Source of the DNA: P52-10 sp041397365
Lineage (GTDB): Bacteria > Pseudomonadota > Alphaproteobacteria > Rhizobiales > Xanthobacteraceae
Direction: 5' to 3'
NCBI GenBank assembly: GCA_041397365.1
Contig: JAWKWT010000011.1
Coordinates: 1 to 64,000, forward strand
DNA length: 64,000 nt
A program made the position numbers and the translations under genes. A model generated the notes under the pieces. The model worked only from the letters and a program-made list of their open reading frames with translations. It had not been told where the DNA came from and ran no database searches. This document shows positions 56,721 through 64,000 of this stretch, in pieces (positions within the stretch are counted from its first letter, which is position 1; each line of letters opens with the position of its first letter).

Positions 56721-58312
56721 ATGAGCAGCCTCAAGGAAAAGGAAGGCGAGAGGGAGAAAGGTTCGGGTGCAGATCCGACTTCCCTTGAACAACCGTCTCC
56801 CGGACAAGCCCCTCCCCCGGAACCGACGACACCCTTTTTTCTGGGCCTCCCTGTCGCATAGACTTCGATCAGCGCAGCCGCTAACGCAGTTGCAGATCCG
56901 TCAACTGATCGTCCGGGCGATCGACGACGGCCGGCTGCCCGCTCGGCATGCGCATGCCCGCCCAGCCGCAGCTCGCCACGCATCTGAAAGTCTCGCGCAA
57001 CACCGTCGTCATCGCCTACGAACAGCTGGTCGATCAGAACTTCCTCGTCTCGCGAGAGCGCAGCGGCTACTACGTGTCGGGGTTGCCCAAGCATGTCGGC
57101 GACCGCGCTCCCGCCGCCCCTGTCCCGACGGAGGACGATGCGGATCGATGGTCCGCGCGATTTGCCCACAAGGTTTCCGCCTACCGCAACATCGTCAAGC
57201 CGCTCGACTGGCAGGACTACCCCTACGCCTTCATTTTCGGGCAGTTCGATCCGGGAATGTTTCCCACCAATGACTGGCGCGAAAGCGCGCGCGCGGCACT
57301 CAGCGTCGGCGAGATCAACAATTGGGCGCGGGACATGATCGACGAGGACGATCCCGCACTGATCGAGCAGTTGCGCCGCCAGGTGCTTCCGCGCCGGGGC
57401 ATCCGCCCGCGGCCTGACGAAATCATGATGACGATCGGCGCGCAGCACGCGCTCTATCTGATCGCGAACCTGTTCATCAAGCCGACCACGCGCGTCGGCA
57501 TGAAGGAGCCCGGCTATCCCGATGCGCGCAACATCTTCGGGATGCTGACGGAGAATCTCGTCCCGCTGCCGATCGACGCGCACGGGCTCATTCCGAACAC
57601 GGCCTTCGGGCAAACCGAACTCGCCTATGTGACGGCCGGCCATCAATGCCCGACCACCGTCGTCATGCCGCTGGAGCGCCGGCAGGAGCTGTTGCGCATG
57701 GCGCGGGAGCACGACATCGTTCTGATCGAGGACGATTACGAAAGCGGCCTGATCCCGGACGATTCCGACCCGCCGCCGCTGAAGAGCCTCGACCGCGACA
57801 ACCGCGTGCTCTATGTCGGCAGCCTTTCCAAGGCGCTCGCGCCGGGATTGCGGCTCGGCTATGTGGTCGCGCCCGCCCCCGTCATCCGCGAACTGCGGGC
57901 GCTGCGAAGGCTGATGATGCGGCACGCACCTTTGAACAATCAGCGGGTCGCGGCGCTGTTCATCGGCCTCGGCCACTATCGCACTCACATGCAGCGCGTC
58001 TCCAGCGTGCTCACCGAGCGCGCGCGGATGCTCGACCGTCTGCTCCCGGAGGCGCTGCCCGATTGCACATGGCTTCGCGGCGCGGGCAGCACCAGCTACT
58101 GGATCACCTGCCCGCCGGGCTGCACGTCGGCCGCCCTCGCCAAGGCCGCGCGCGAGGAAGGCGTTCTGATCGAGCCCGGCGACGTCTTCTCGATTCACCA
58201 ATCGGAAGGGCGCTGCTTCCGGCTCGGCTTCTCCTCGATCCGGACCGACCGGATCGAAGCCGGCATCACCCGCCTCGGACGCCTCATCGCGCGCATGGCC
58301 TCGGCGCGATAA
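56721..58312 (+). CDS. tauR: MocR/TauR-type transcriptional regulator (GntR HTH + aminotransferase domain), broken N-terminus
   Basis: From 56948 the frame is intact. QLATHLKVSRNTVVIAYEQL is the winged-helix recognition helix. The class I aminotransferase-like domain follows, with the PLP lysine in LYVGSLSKALAPGLRLGYVV and the DDYESGLI aspartate. The N-terminal PFFLGLPVA and LIVRAIDDGRLPA lie in other frames, so one to three indels separate 56850 from 56948. ATG 56721 is an approximate start. Such regulators activate taurine genes in response to taurine and PLP; its position just upstream of tauX fits. Related GABA regulators (GabR) are the alternative. Confidence 0.78.
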
Positions 58313-58328
58313 CCGCTCGCCCCGCCGT

Positions 58329-58360
58329 CTGGCCAATGACTCGGACCAGACTGGCCCTAG
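58329..58360 (+). promoter_or_regulatory. candidate TauR-binding direct repeats upstream of tauX
   Basis: CTGGCCAATG (58329-58338) and CTGGCCCTAG (58351-58360) are direct repeats starting 22 bases apart, two helical turns. MocR-type regulators, including TauR, bind such spaced CTGG-containing repeats near the promoter. They lie about 86-117 bases before the tauX ATG. Confidence 0.45.
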
Positions 58361-58445
58361 AAGGATAGAGCCGCGCTTGTCAGCCTGACGATCTCTTCAT
58401 CGCTGGCCCACCGGAAACGGTGGACCGCAGCCTTCTGGAGATCGC

Positions 58446-58865
58446 ATGCACAATCCGGACAAGCAGCGTCTTATACTTCTTGAGAGTTTGTTCGCGGCGT
58501 TCAATCGGCACGATGCGGCGGGCGTCATGGCCTGCATGACCGATGACATCGTGTTCGAAACCGCAGCCGGACCGGAAGCCTATGGCCGCCGCATCACTGG
58601 CGCAGCCGCGGTGAAAGCTGCGTTCGAACAGGTCTGGACCGACCTGCCCGATGTCAGCTGGACATGCAGCGCGCACACGGTGAGCGGCGATCGCGGACTG
58701 TCGGAATGGGTCTTTCGCGGGACCCAGCCGAGCGGCGCGCGCATCGAGGCCGAAGGCTGCGACATCTTCATCTTTCGCGGCGACAAGATCAGCAGCAAGC
58801 GCGCCTTTCGCAAGGATCGCCCGCCAGTGCCTCCACAGGAAAGTATGGGCACGGCCGCGTCATGA
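58446..58865 (+). CDS. tauX: taurine dehydrogenase small subunit TauX (NTF2-like)
   Basis: 139 residues with start after GGAG. An NTF2/ketosteroid-isomerase-like fold: LESLFAAFNRHDAAGVMACM, GAAAVKAAFEQVWTDLPDVS and SEWVFRGTQPSGARIEAEGC. Taurine dehydrogenase of Paracoccus and Ruegeria has a small NTF2-like subunit TauX encoded just before TauY. Here its TGA overlaps the tauY ATG (ATGA), giving the same arrangement. The identification rests on this context and on xsc downstream. Confidence 0.8.
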   Translation: MHNPDKQRLILLESLFAAFNRHDAAGVMACMTDDIVFETAAGPEAYGRRITGAAAVKAAFEQVWTDLPDVSWTCSAHTVSGDRGLSEWVFRGTQPSGARIEAEGCDIFIFRGDKISSKRAFRKDRPPVPPQESMGTAAS

Positions 58866-60259
58866 ATCTGAGAGCGAATATCTCCGGGCCGTTCGCCGAC
58901 TACGACCCGCATTATGATCCCCTCGTCTCCAGCGGACCGGGACGGAACCGGGACTACGCGCCGACATACTGGATCGATACGGCCGGCGCGGCGCCGGAAG
59001 ACGACGGCCCTATCTGCAATGACCGCGACGTCGACGTCGCGATCGTCGGATCGGGCTACACCGGGCTTGCTTGCGCGATCTTTCTGGCGCGGGAATTCGG
59101 CATCAAGGCCACCGTGCTGGAAGCCAATCGCGTCGCCTGGGGATGCAGCACCCGCAACGGCGGCCAGGCGCAGAACGCCGCCGGCCGGCTGTCGCGCTCG
59201 CAATGGATCAAGCGCTGGGGGCTGGATGTCGCGCGGCGCATGCATGCGGAAGTGACCGAAGGTTTCGAGACTTTCGAAGACCTCATTCAGAGAGGCGACA
59301 TCGATTGCGAGCCGCAGCGGGGCGGCCATCTCTACATCGCGCACCGTCCGCGACATCTCGCCAAGATTTCGGCTGAATCGCAGGTTCTCAACGACATGTT
59401 CGGCTATGCGAGCCGCGTCGTTCCGTTGGAGGAAGTCCGCCGCGACTTCGTCAACGACGCCGAAGCCGTCGGCGCGGTTCACGAACCGCTCGGCACGGGC
59501 ATTCATCCCGCAAAGTTCGCCTTTGGTCTTCAGCGAATGGCCCGGAAATTGGGAGTGAAGATCAATACGGGAAGCCCGGTCGAGGAAATCGCCTTCGAGA
59601 ACGGTCGCCACATCCTTCGCACGCCCGGAGGAACGGTGCGCGCGGGCGCGGTCGGCGTGGCGACCGGGTCCTATACCGCGCCAAGCCTCAGCCCCTTCTT
59701 GCGCGGGCGGCATATGCCGATCCTGTCCAATTCGATCGTGACGCGACCGCTCACGCCGGACGAAATCGAGGCCACCGGCTTCAAGACCACGCAGGTCATC
59801 ACCGACACGCGGACGCTGAGATTCTACTATCGCCGACTGCCCGACAACCGGATCCAGATCGGCAGCCGCAGCGCGATCACCGGCGCGGACGCGACGCATC
59901 AGCGGCATCTTCAGCTTCTCATCGACGGGCTTCACCGCAAGTTTCCGCCGCTGCGCGACATTGCCATCGACTACTCGTGGTGGGGATGGGTCGACGTCAG
60001 CCATGACATGATGCCGCGCATCTTCCGTGCCGACCCGAAGCAGGCGCTCTATTACGCCATCGGCTATGGCGGGAATGGCGTCTCCTATTCGGCCCAGGCG
60101 GGGCGGCGCATGGCCGAGATGATCGCCGGCCGCACGTTCAAGGCGCACGATCTTCCGATCTTCACCTCGCCCTTGCCGCGCCACCCGTTCTCGCCGTTCC
60201 GCCGCCTCGGTCAGCGCATGCTCTACCAATGGTACTTTATGCGCGACGAAGCCCTCTGA
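58862..60259 (+). CDS. tauY: taurine dehydrogenase large subunit TauY (FAD, DadA-like)
   Basis: 465 residues, close to known TauY. The FAD fold VDVAIVGSGYTGLACAIFLA lies near residue 59, followed by NGGQAQNAAGRLS and the C-terminal YYAIGYGGNGVSYSAQAGRR. It oxidatively deaminates taurine to sulfoacetaldehyde and ammonia, passing electrons to the respiratory chain (cytochrome c in studied systems). DadA- or PuuB-like amine oxidases are related; xsc and pta immediately downstream favour taurine. The frame is intact and coupled to tauX. Confidence 0.82.
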   Translation: MNLRANISGPFADYDPHYDPLVSSGPGRNRDYAPTYWIDTAGAAPEDDGPICNDRDVDVAIVGSGYTGLACAIFLAREFGIKATVLEANRVAWGCSTRNGGQAQNAAGRLSRSQWIKRWGLDVARRMHAEVTEGFETFEDLIQRGDIDCEPQRGGHLYIAHRPRHLAKISAESQVLNDMFGYASRVVPLEEVRRDFVNDAEAVGAVHEPLGTGIHPAKFAFGLQRMARKLGVKINTGSPVEEIAFENGRHILRTPGGTVRAGAVGVATGSYTAPSLSPFLRGRHMPILSNSIVTRPLTPDEIEATGFKTTQVITDTRTLRFYYRRLPDNRIQIGSRSAITGADATHQRHLQLLIDGLHRKFPPLRDIAIDYSWWGWVDVSHDMMPRIFRADPKQALYYAIGYGGNGVSYSAQAGRRMAEMIAGRTFKAHDLPIFTSPLPRHPFSPFRRLGQRMLYQWYFMRDEAL

Positions 60260-60308
60260 CGCGCACATCCAACCTTTTGAAAAGAACAATGACGGGAGAA
60301 CGCTCCAC

Positions 60309-62084
60309 ATGAAAATGACCACCGAAGAAGCCTTCGTGAAGGTTTTGCAGATGCACGGCATCCGCCATGGTTTCGGCATCATCGGTTCGGCCATGATGCC
60401 GGCGTCGGACCTGTTTCCCAGAGCCGGCATACGCTTCTGGGATTGCGCGCACGAAACCAACGCCGCGCTGATCTGCGACGGCTACACGCGCGTCACCGGC
60501 GAAATGGCGATGGCGATCGCCCAGAACGGACCGGGCGTGACCGGCTTCGTCACCTCGATCAAGACCGCCTACTGGAATCACACGCCGATGCTGCTGGTGA
60601 CGCCGCAGGCGGCCAATCGCACCATCGGCCAGGGCGGCTTTCAGGAAGTCGACCAGATGGCGATGTTCGAGGAGATGGTCTGCTATCAGGAAGAGGTGCG
60701 CGATCCTGTTCGCATCGCGGAGGTGCTCAACCGGGTGATCGAGAAGGCGCGGCGTGGATCAGCGCCGGCCCAGATCAACATCCCGCGCGACTACTGGACG
60801 CATGTCATCGATATCGAGCTGCCGCAGATCGTCCGGCTCGAGCGGCCGCGCGGCGGCGTCGAGGCAATCGCGGCGGCCGCGAAACTGCTGTCGGAGGCGA
60901 AGTTTCCCGTCATTCTCAACGGCGCGGGCGTCGTCATCGGCAACGCGATCGAGGCGTCCAAGGCGCTGGCCGAACGCCTCGACGCGCCGGTGTGTTGCAG
61001 CTATCAGCACAATGATGCGTTTCCGGGAAGCCACCGGCTTGCAGTAGGCCCGCTCGGCTATAACGGCTCGAAGGCAGCGATGGAGATCATCGCCAAGGCC
61101 GATGTCATTCTCGCGCTCGGCACGCGCCTCAATCCGTTCTCGACGCTTCCCGGCTATGGCATCGACTATTGGCCGAAGAACGCGGCCGTAATTCAAGTCG
61201 ACATCAATCCGGACCGCATCGGCCTGACCAAGAAGGTCACGGTCGGAATCTGCGGCGACGCCAAGCAGGTCGCGCAGCAGATCCTTGAGAAGCTTTCGCC
61301 GACGGCCGGCAATGCGGATCGCGAGAACCGCAAATCGCTGGTGCATCAACGCAAGTCGGCCTGGTTGCAGATGCTGTCCTCGCTCGACCATGAGGATGAC
61401 GATCCCGGCACGGTGTGGAACGAGGAAGCGCGCACGCGCCAGCCGGATCACATGTCGCCGCGGCAGGTGTGGCGCACGATCCAGTCGGCGCTGCCGGCGG
61501 ATGTCATCATCTCCACCGACATCGGAAACAATTGCGCGATCGGCAACGCCTATCCGTCGTTCGAGCAAGGCCGCAAATATCTCGCGCCGGGCATGTTCGG
61601 TCCCTGCGGCTACGGCTTTCCCTCGATCGTCGGCGCAAAGATCGGCCTGCCCGATATGCCGGTGGTCGGCTTCGCCGGCGACGGCGCTTTCGGCATCTCG
61701 ATGAACGAGATGACATCGATCGGCCGCGAGGGCTGGCCGGCGATCACCATGGTGGTGTTCCGCAACTATCAATGGGGCGCGGAAAAGCGCAACACGATCC
61801 TCTGGTACGACAACAATTTCGTCGGCACGGAGCTGAACCCGAATCTCAGCTACGCCAAGGTGGCGGAAGGCTGCGGCCTGAAAGGCGTCGTGGCGCGAAC
61901 GACGACTGAACTTTCGGACGCGCTCGCCAAGGCGATCGAGGATCAGCGCAACGGCGTCACGACATTCGTCGAGGTCATCCTCAATCAGGAGCTTGGCGAA
62001 CCGTTCCGCCGCGACGCGATGAAGAAGCCGACGGTCGTCGCCGGCATCAGCGCCGCGGACATGAAGCAGCAGGTTTTGGCTTAG
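60309..62084 (+). CDS. xsc: sulfoacetaldehyde acetyltransferase
   Basis: 591 residues, intact, start after GGGAG. A thiamine-diphosphate enzyme: sulfoacetaldehyde + phosphate gives acetyl phosphate + sulfite. The catalytic glutamate is in CAHETNAALICDGYTR. Xsc-specific blocks are IRHGFGIIGSAMMPASDLFP and RTIGQGGFQEVDQMAMFEEM. The ThDP motif is in GFAGDGAFGISMNEMTSIGR, and VVFRNYQWGAEKRNTILWY is characteristic. It lies 49 bases after tauY and before pta, completing the route from taurine to acetyl-CoA. Confidence 0.96.
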   Translation: MKMTTEEAFVKVLQMHGIRHGFGIIGSAMMPASDLFPRAGIRFWDCAHETNAALICDGYTRVTGEMAMAIAQNGPGVTGFVTSIKTAYWNHTPMLLVTPQAANRTIGQGGFQEVDQMAMFEEMVCYQEEVRDPVRIAEVLNRVIEKARRGSAPAQINIPRDYWTHVIDIELPQIVRLERPRGGVEAIAAAAKLLSEAKFPVILNGAGVVIGNAIEASKALAERLDAPVCCSYQHNDAFPGSHRLAVGPLGYNGSKAAMEIIAKADVILALGTRLNPFSTLPGYGIDYWPKNAAVIQVDINPDRIGLTKKVTVGICGDAKQVAQQILEKLSPTAGNADRENRKSLVHQRKSAWLQMLSSLDHEDDDPGTVWNEEARTRQPDHMSPRQVWRTIQSALPADVIISTDIGNNCAIGNAYPSFEQGRKYLAPGMFGPCGYGFPSIVGAKIGLPDMPVVGFAGDGAFGISMNEMTSIGREGWPAITMVVFRNYQWGAEKRNTILWYDNNFVGTELNPNLSYAKVAEGCGLKGVVARTTTELSDALAKAIEDQRNGVTTFVEVILNQELGEPFRRDAMKKPTVVAGISAADMKQQVLA

Positions 62085-62107
62085 CTAAATTTAAGCGCGG
62101 CGCTTCG

Positions 62108-62135
62108 CCTCCCGGAGACAGAGATCGCCGGGAGG
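62108..62135 (+). other. hairpin in the xsc-pta gap
   Basis: CCTCCCGG and CCGGGAGG (12-base loop) form a perfect 8-bp stem 23 bases after the xsc stop, without a T run. It may stabilise xsc mRNA or reduce read-through into pta. Confidence 0.4.
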
Positions 62136-62186
62136 ACGCTCGGGCCAAGAAATGTCCCGTCGCCAACAAGCGGGTTGCAATCGTCG

Positions 62187-63242
62187 ATGGTCAAGCCACT
62201 CGAACGGATCATCTCCACCGCGAAGACGATCTCGGCGCACATCGCTCTGGCGGAAGCGGAGGACCCTCGGATCGTTCAGGGCGCGCTCCGCGCGGCGCGC
62301 GAGCGCATCGCGCGTGTCACGCTGGTCGGCAATCGCGCGGCGATCATGCGCCACCTCGCCGGCTTTGAAGACGCATCGCTCCGCATCGAGGACCCGGCGG
62401 ATTCGCCGCTGGCTGCCGCCTACGCCGCCGCCTACCAGACGCTGCGGCGGTCCAAAGGCGTCACCGCCTCGCAGGCGCAGGAAGCGATGAGGTCCTCGCT
62501 CAGCTTTGCCGCCATGATGGTCCGCCAGGGCGATGCCGACGGCAGCATCGGCGGTGCGGTCTCGACCACGGCGGAGACCGTTCGCACCGCGTTGCAGATC
62601 ATCGGCCGCGCGCCCGGCAGCAACCTCGTTTCCAGTTTCAATCTGATGATGCTCTGCGAACCGCATCATCCGAAGAGCGGCGCGTTCGTGTTCGCCGATT
62701 GCGGCCTCGTCGTCGAACCGAGCGCCGCCGAGCTTGCCGAGATCGCGATCGCCTCGGCCCGCTCCTATACCGCGCTCGTCGGCCAGCCGGCGAAAGTCGC
62801 GATGCTCTCATTTTCGACGCATGGCAGCGCCGCGCACGCCCACGTCTCGCGCGTGGCCGAGGCCACGCATCTGGCCCACGCCGCCGATCCGGACCTCATC
62901 ATCGATGGCGAAATCCAGTTCGACGCGGCCTTCGTCGAAGCGGTCGGCACGACCAAGGCGCCCCACTCCGCTTTGCGAGGCGCTGCCAATGTCTTCGTCT
63001 TCCCCAATCTGGAAGCGGCGAATATCGGCTACAAGATCGCTCAAAGGATCGGCGGCGCGACGGCGATCGGGCCTATCCTTCAGGGTCTCGCAAAGCCCGC
63101 GAACGACCTCTCGCGCGGATGCAGCGCCGACGACGTCTATTACGCGATCGCCATCACCGCGCTTCAGGCGGCGGAGCTTCGCTCCGGTCAGCGGATGAAG
63201 GCCGACCCGGCCGCCCACGCGCCGGACAGATTGTTATTCTGA
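62187..63242 (+). CDS. pta: phosphate acetyltransferase
   Basis: 351 residues from MVKPLERIISTAKTISAHIA at 62187; four in-frame codons upstream are less likely. This is the short single-domain form seen next to xsc: SLSFAAMMVRQGDADGSIGG, AVSTTAETVRTALQIIG, AKVAMLSFSTHGSA and NVFVFPNLEAANIGYKIAQR are conserved. It converts acetyl phosphate from Xsc into acetyl-CoA. Convergent with tRNA-Trp, 66 bases away. Confidence 0.93.
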   Translation: MVKPLERIISTAKTISAHIALAEAEDPRIVQGALRAARERIARVTLVGNRAAIMRHLAGFEDASLRIEDPADSPLAAAYAAAYQTLRRSKGVTASQAQEAMRSSLSFAAMMVRQGDADGSIGGAVSTTAETVRTALQIIGRAPGSNLVSSFNLMMLCEPHHPKSGAFVFADCGLVVEPSAAELAEIAIASARSYTALVGQPAKVAMLSFSTHGSAAHAHVSRVAEATHLAHAADPDLIIDGEIQFDAAFVEAVGTTKAPHSALRGAANVFVFPNLEAANIGYKIAQRIGGATAIGPILQGLAKPANDLSRGCSADDVYYAIAITALQAAELRSGQRMKADPAAHAPDRLLF

Positions 63243-63308
63243 GATCGGGCGTCCTGAGGCTCTCTTCGGAGAGAAAACGCCAGAAAAATCAATCAGATGA
63301 AAAGGAAA

Positions 63309-63384
63309 TGGCAGGAGTGGCAGGGCTCGAACCTGCGACCCCCGGTTTTGGAGACCGGTGCTCTACCAATTGAGCTACACTCCT
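63309..63384 (-). tRNA. trpT: tRNA-Trp (anticodon CCA)
   Basis: A 76-base cloverleaf on the minus strand. The acceptor stem is AGGAGTG/CACTCCT; the D-loop AGCTCAATTGGTAGAGCA and T-loop GGTTCGAGCC are standard. The anticodon stem-loop CCGGT-CTCCAAA-ACCGG carries CCA at 63351-63349. The 3' CCA is encoded. In many alphaproteobacteria this gene directly precedes secE; here about 20 kb lie between. Confidence 0.98.
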
Positions 63385-63453
63385 ACGCGGGACCTCCTAT
63401 AGCGAACGCATTCGCGCCCGTCACCTCCGTTTTTGCCGAAACTTTCCACGACG

Positions 63454-63744
63454 TCAGATCGGCTCGGCGTAATGTTCCACCAGCGGAAACGGGTCGTAAA
63501 AATCGTGCAGCAGGTTCCGCCACGCCTGATAGCGCTCGGAGCCGCGAAACCCGTGCGTATGCGCCTCAAGGCTGTCCCACCAGACCAGCAGCAGATAGCG
63601 GTCGCCAGTCTCCATGCATGGCCGCACCTCGATGCGCTGGAAACCGGCGGTTGCGGCGATCAGCGGCCGCGCCTGCGTCATCGCGGCCTCGAAGGCGGCC
63701 GACTGGCCCGGTTTGATGCTGAGAATCGCCGTTTCCAGAATCAT
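63454..63744 (-). CDS. antibiotic biosynthesis monooxygenase (ABM) domain protein
   Basis: 96 residues from MILETAILSIKPGQSAAFEA at 63744. A ferredoxin-like dimeric alpha/beta-barrel: AMTQARPLIAATAGFQRIEV, GDRYLLLVWWDSLEAHTHGF and WRNLLHDFYDPFPLVEHYAE. Such proteins include heme-degrading and quinol monooxygenases, but most are uncharacterised. The double tryptophan and conserved HTxGFR-like stretch are typical of the small DUF-type members. Same strand as tRNA-Trp, 69 bases away. Confidence 0.85.
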   Translation of the reverse strand: MILETAILSIKPGQSAAFEAAMTQARPLIAATAGFQRIEVRPCMETGDRYLLLVWWDSLEAHTHGFRGSERYQAWRNLLHDFYDPFPLVEHYAEPI

Positions 63745-63938
63745 TGTCGCGCCCTTCCCTAAATGTTCGCCCACAAGACCACGCGCGGACGTGCAACGCA
63801 CCTGCGCAAATCGCGGCTGTTCAAACGCGGCGTTCTGGGCGAAGCTTGCAAGACCTTATCGCGGCTCGTGCCGCAATCCGGACCCATCGCAAACAATCGC
63901 ACAAACGCGAATCTCAAAAACGCTCGGGAGGACTGACA

Positions 63939-64000
63939 ATGCCAGCGCGCGCACCGCAAAAAAGCCGCACCGAAGACGAACGGCCTGCACACGCCCGCTT
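63939..64000 (+). CDS. start of an unidentified gene, cut by window edge
   Basis: ATG 63939 follows GGGAGGACTGACA, a strong ribosome-binding site. The 20 visible codons (MPARAPQKSRTEDERPAHA) are basic and hydrophilic, without signal peptide. Too short to identify. Confidence 0.5.
   Translation, partial: MPARAPQKSRTEDERPAHAR

Noticed and set aside
63243..63308. CTCTC-TTCG-GAGAG hairpin as a terminator for pta
   Set aside because: No T run follows on either strand within the needed distance, so it is at most a weak stabilising hairpin.
43143..63384. Insertion sequences or transposons flanking the accessory block
   Set aside because: No transposase, integrase, terminal inverted repeat or tRNA-end duplication was found on reading both edges.

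Overview
The window is a high-GC alphaproteobacterial chromosome segment. Gene order and protein sequences fit the Bradyrhizobium/Rhodopseudomonas/Nitrobacter group (Nitrobacteraceae). Indicators are the order secY-adk-rpsM-rpsK-rpoA-rplQ-degP-rarA, the ribosomal and RNA polymerase protein sequences themselves, and the small intergenic palindromes typical of that family.

Layout. 1-1278 holds rarA (cut by the window edge), followed by a badly frame-broken degP. 3.0-22.3 kb is one leftward super-cluster: the alpha segment (rpsM, rpsK, rpoA, rplQ), adk and secY, the spc and S10 segments, then tuf, fusA, rpsG and rpsL. 23.0-29.7 kb is accessory: a BioF2/CelD-type acetyltransferase, a divergent FAD monooxygenase-like gene, and a compact oxidoreductase-methyltransferase-ABC exporter operon. 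30.0-43.3 kb is rpoC, rpoB, rplL, rplJ, a nitronate monooxygenase, rplA, rplK, nusG and secE. 43.8-46.1 kb carries two small secreted proteins, a PiuC-type dioxygenase and a divergent periplasmic protein. 46.2-54.2 kb is a seven-gene operon (a Dpp-like peptide/amide ABC transporter, an amidohydrolase and a CobW-type GTPase). 54.6-63.2 kb is a taurine module: LysR regulator, YeiH/TauZ-type sulfite/sulfate exporter, MocR/TauR regulator, TauX, TauY, Xsc and Pta. It ends with tRNA-Trp, an ABM-domain protein and the first codons of one more gene.

How the genes work together. The taurine genes form a complete dissimilation route. TauXY oxidises taurine to sulfoacetaldehyde, Xsc converts that to acetyl phosphate plus sulfite, Pta makes acetyl-CoA, and the exporter disposes of the sulfur oxyanion. 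No TauABC or TauKLM transporter is present. The neighbouring Dpp/amidohydrolase/G3E GTPase operon could feed the route by importing and cleaving a conjugate, but that is inference.

Caveat on sequence quality. Many universally essential genes (rplQ, rpoA, rpsK, rpsM, adk, secY, rplO, rpsH, rplE, rpsC, tuf, rpoB, rpoC) carry 1-2 base insertions or deletions. These cluster at about 1.4-8.8 kb, 32.6-36.6 kb and 55.2-57 kb. An organism could not live with them, so they are best read as uncorrected sequence errors. I therefore give each broken gene as one span from its inferred start to its inferred stop.
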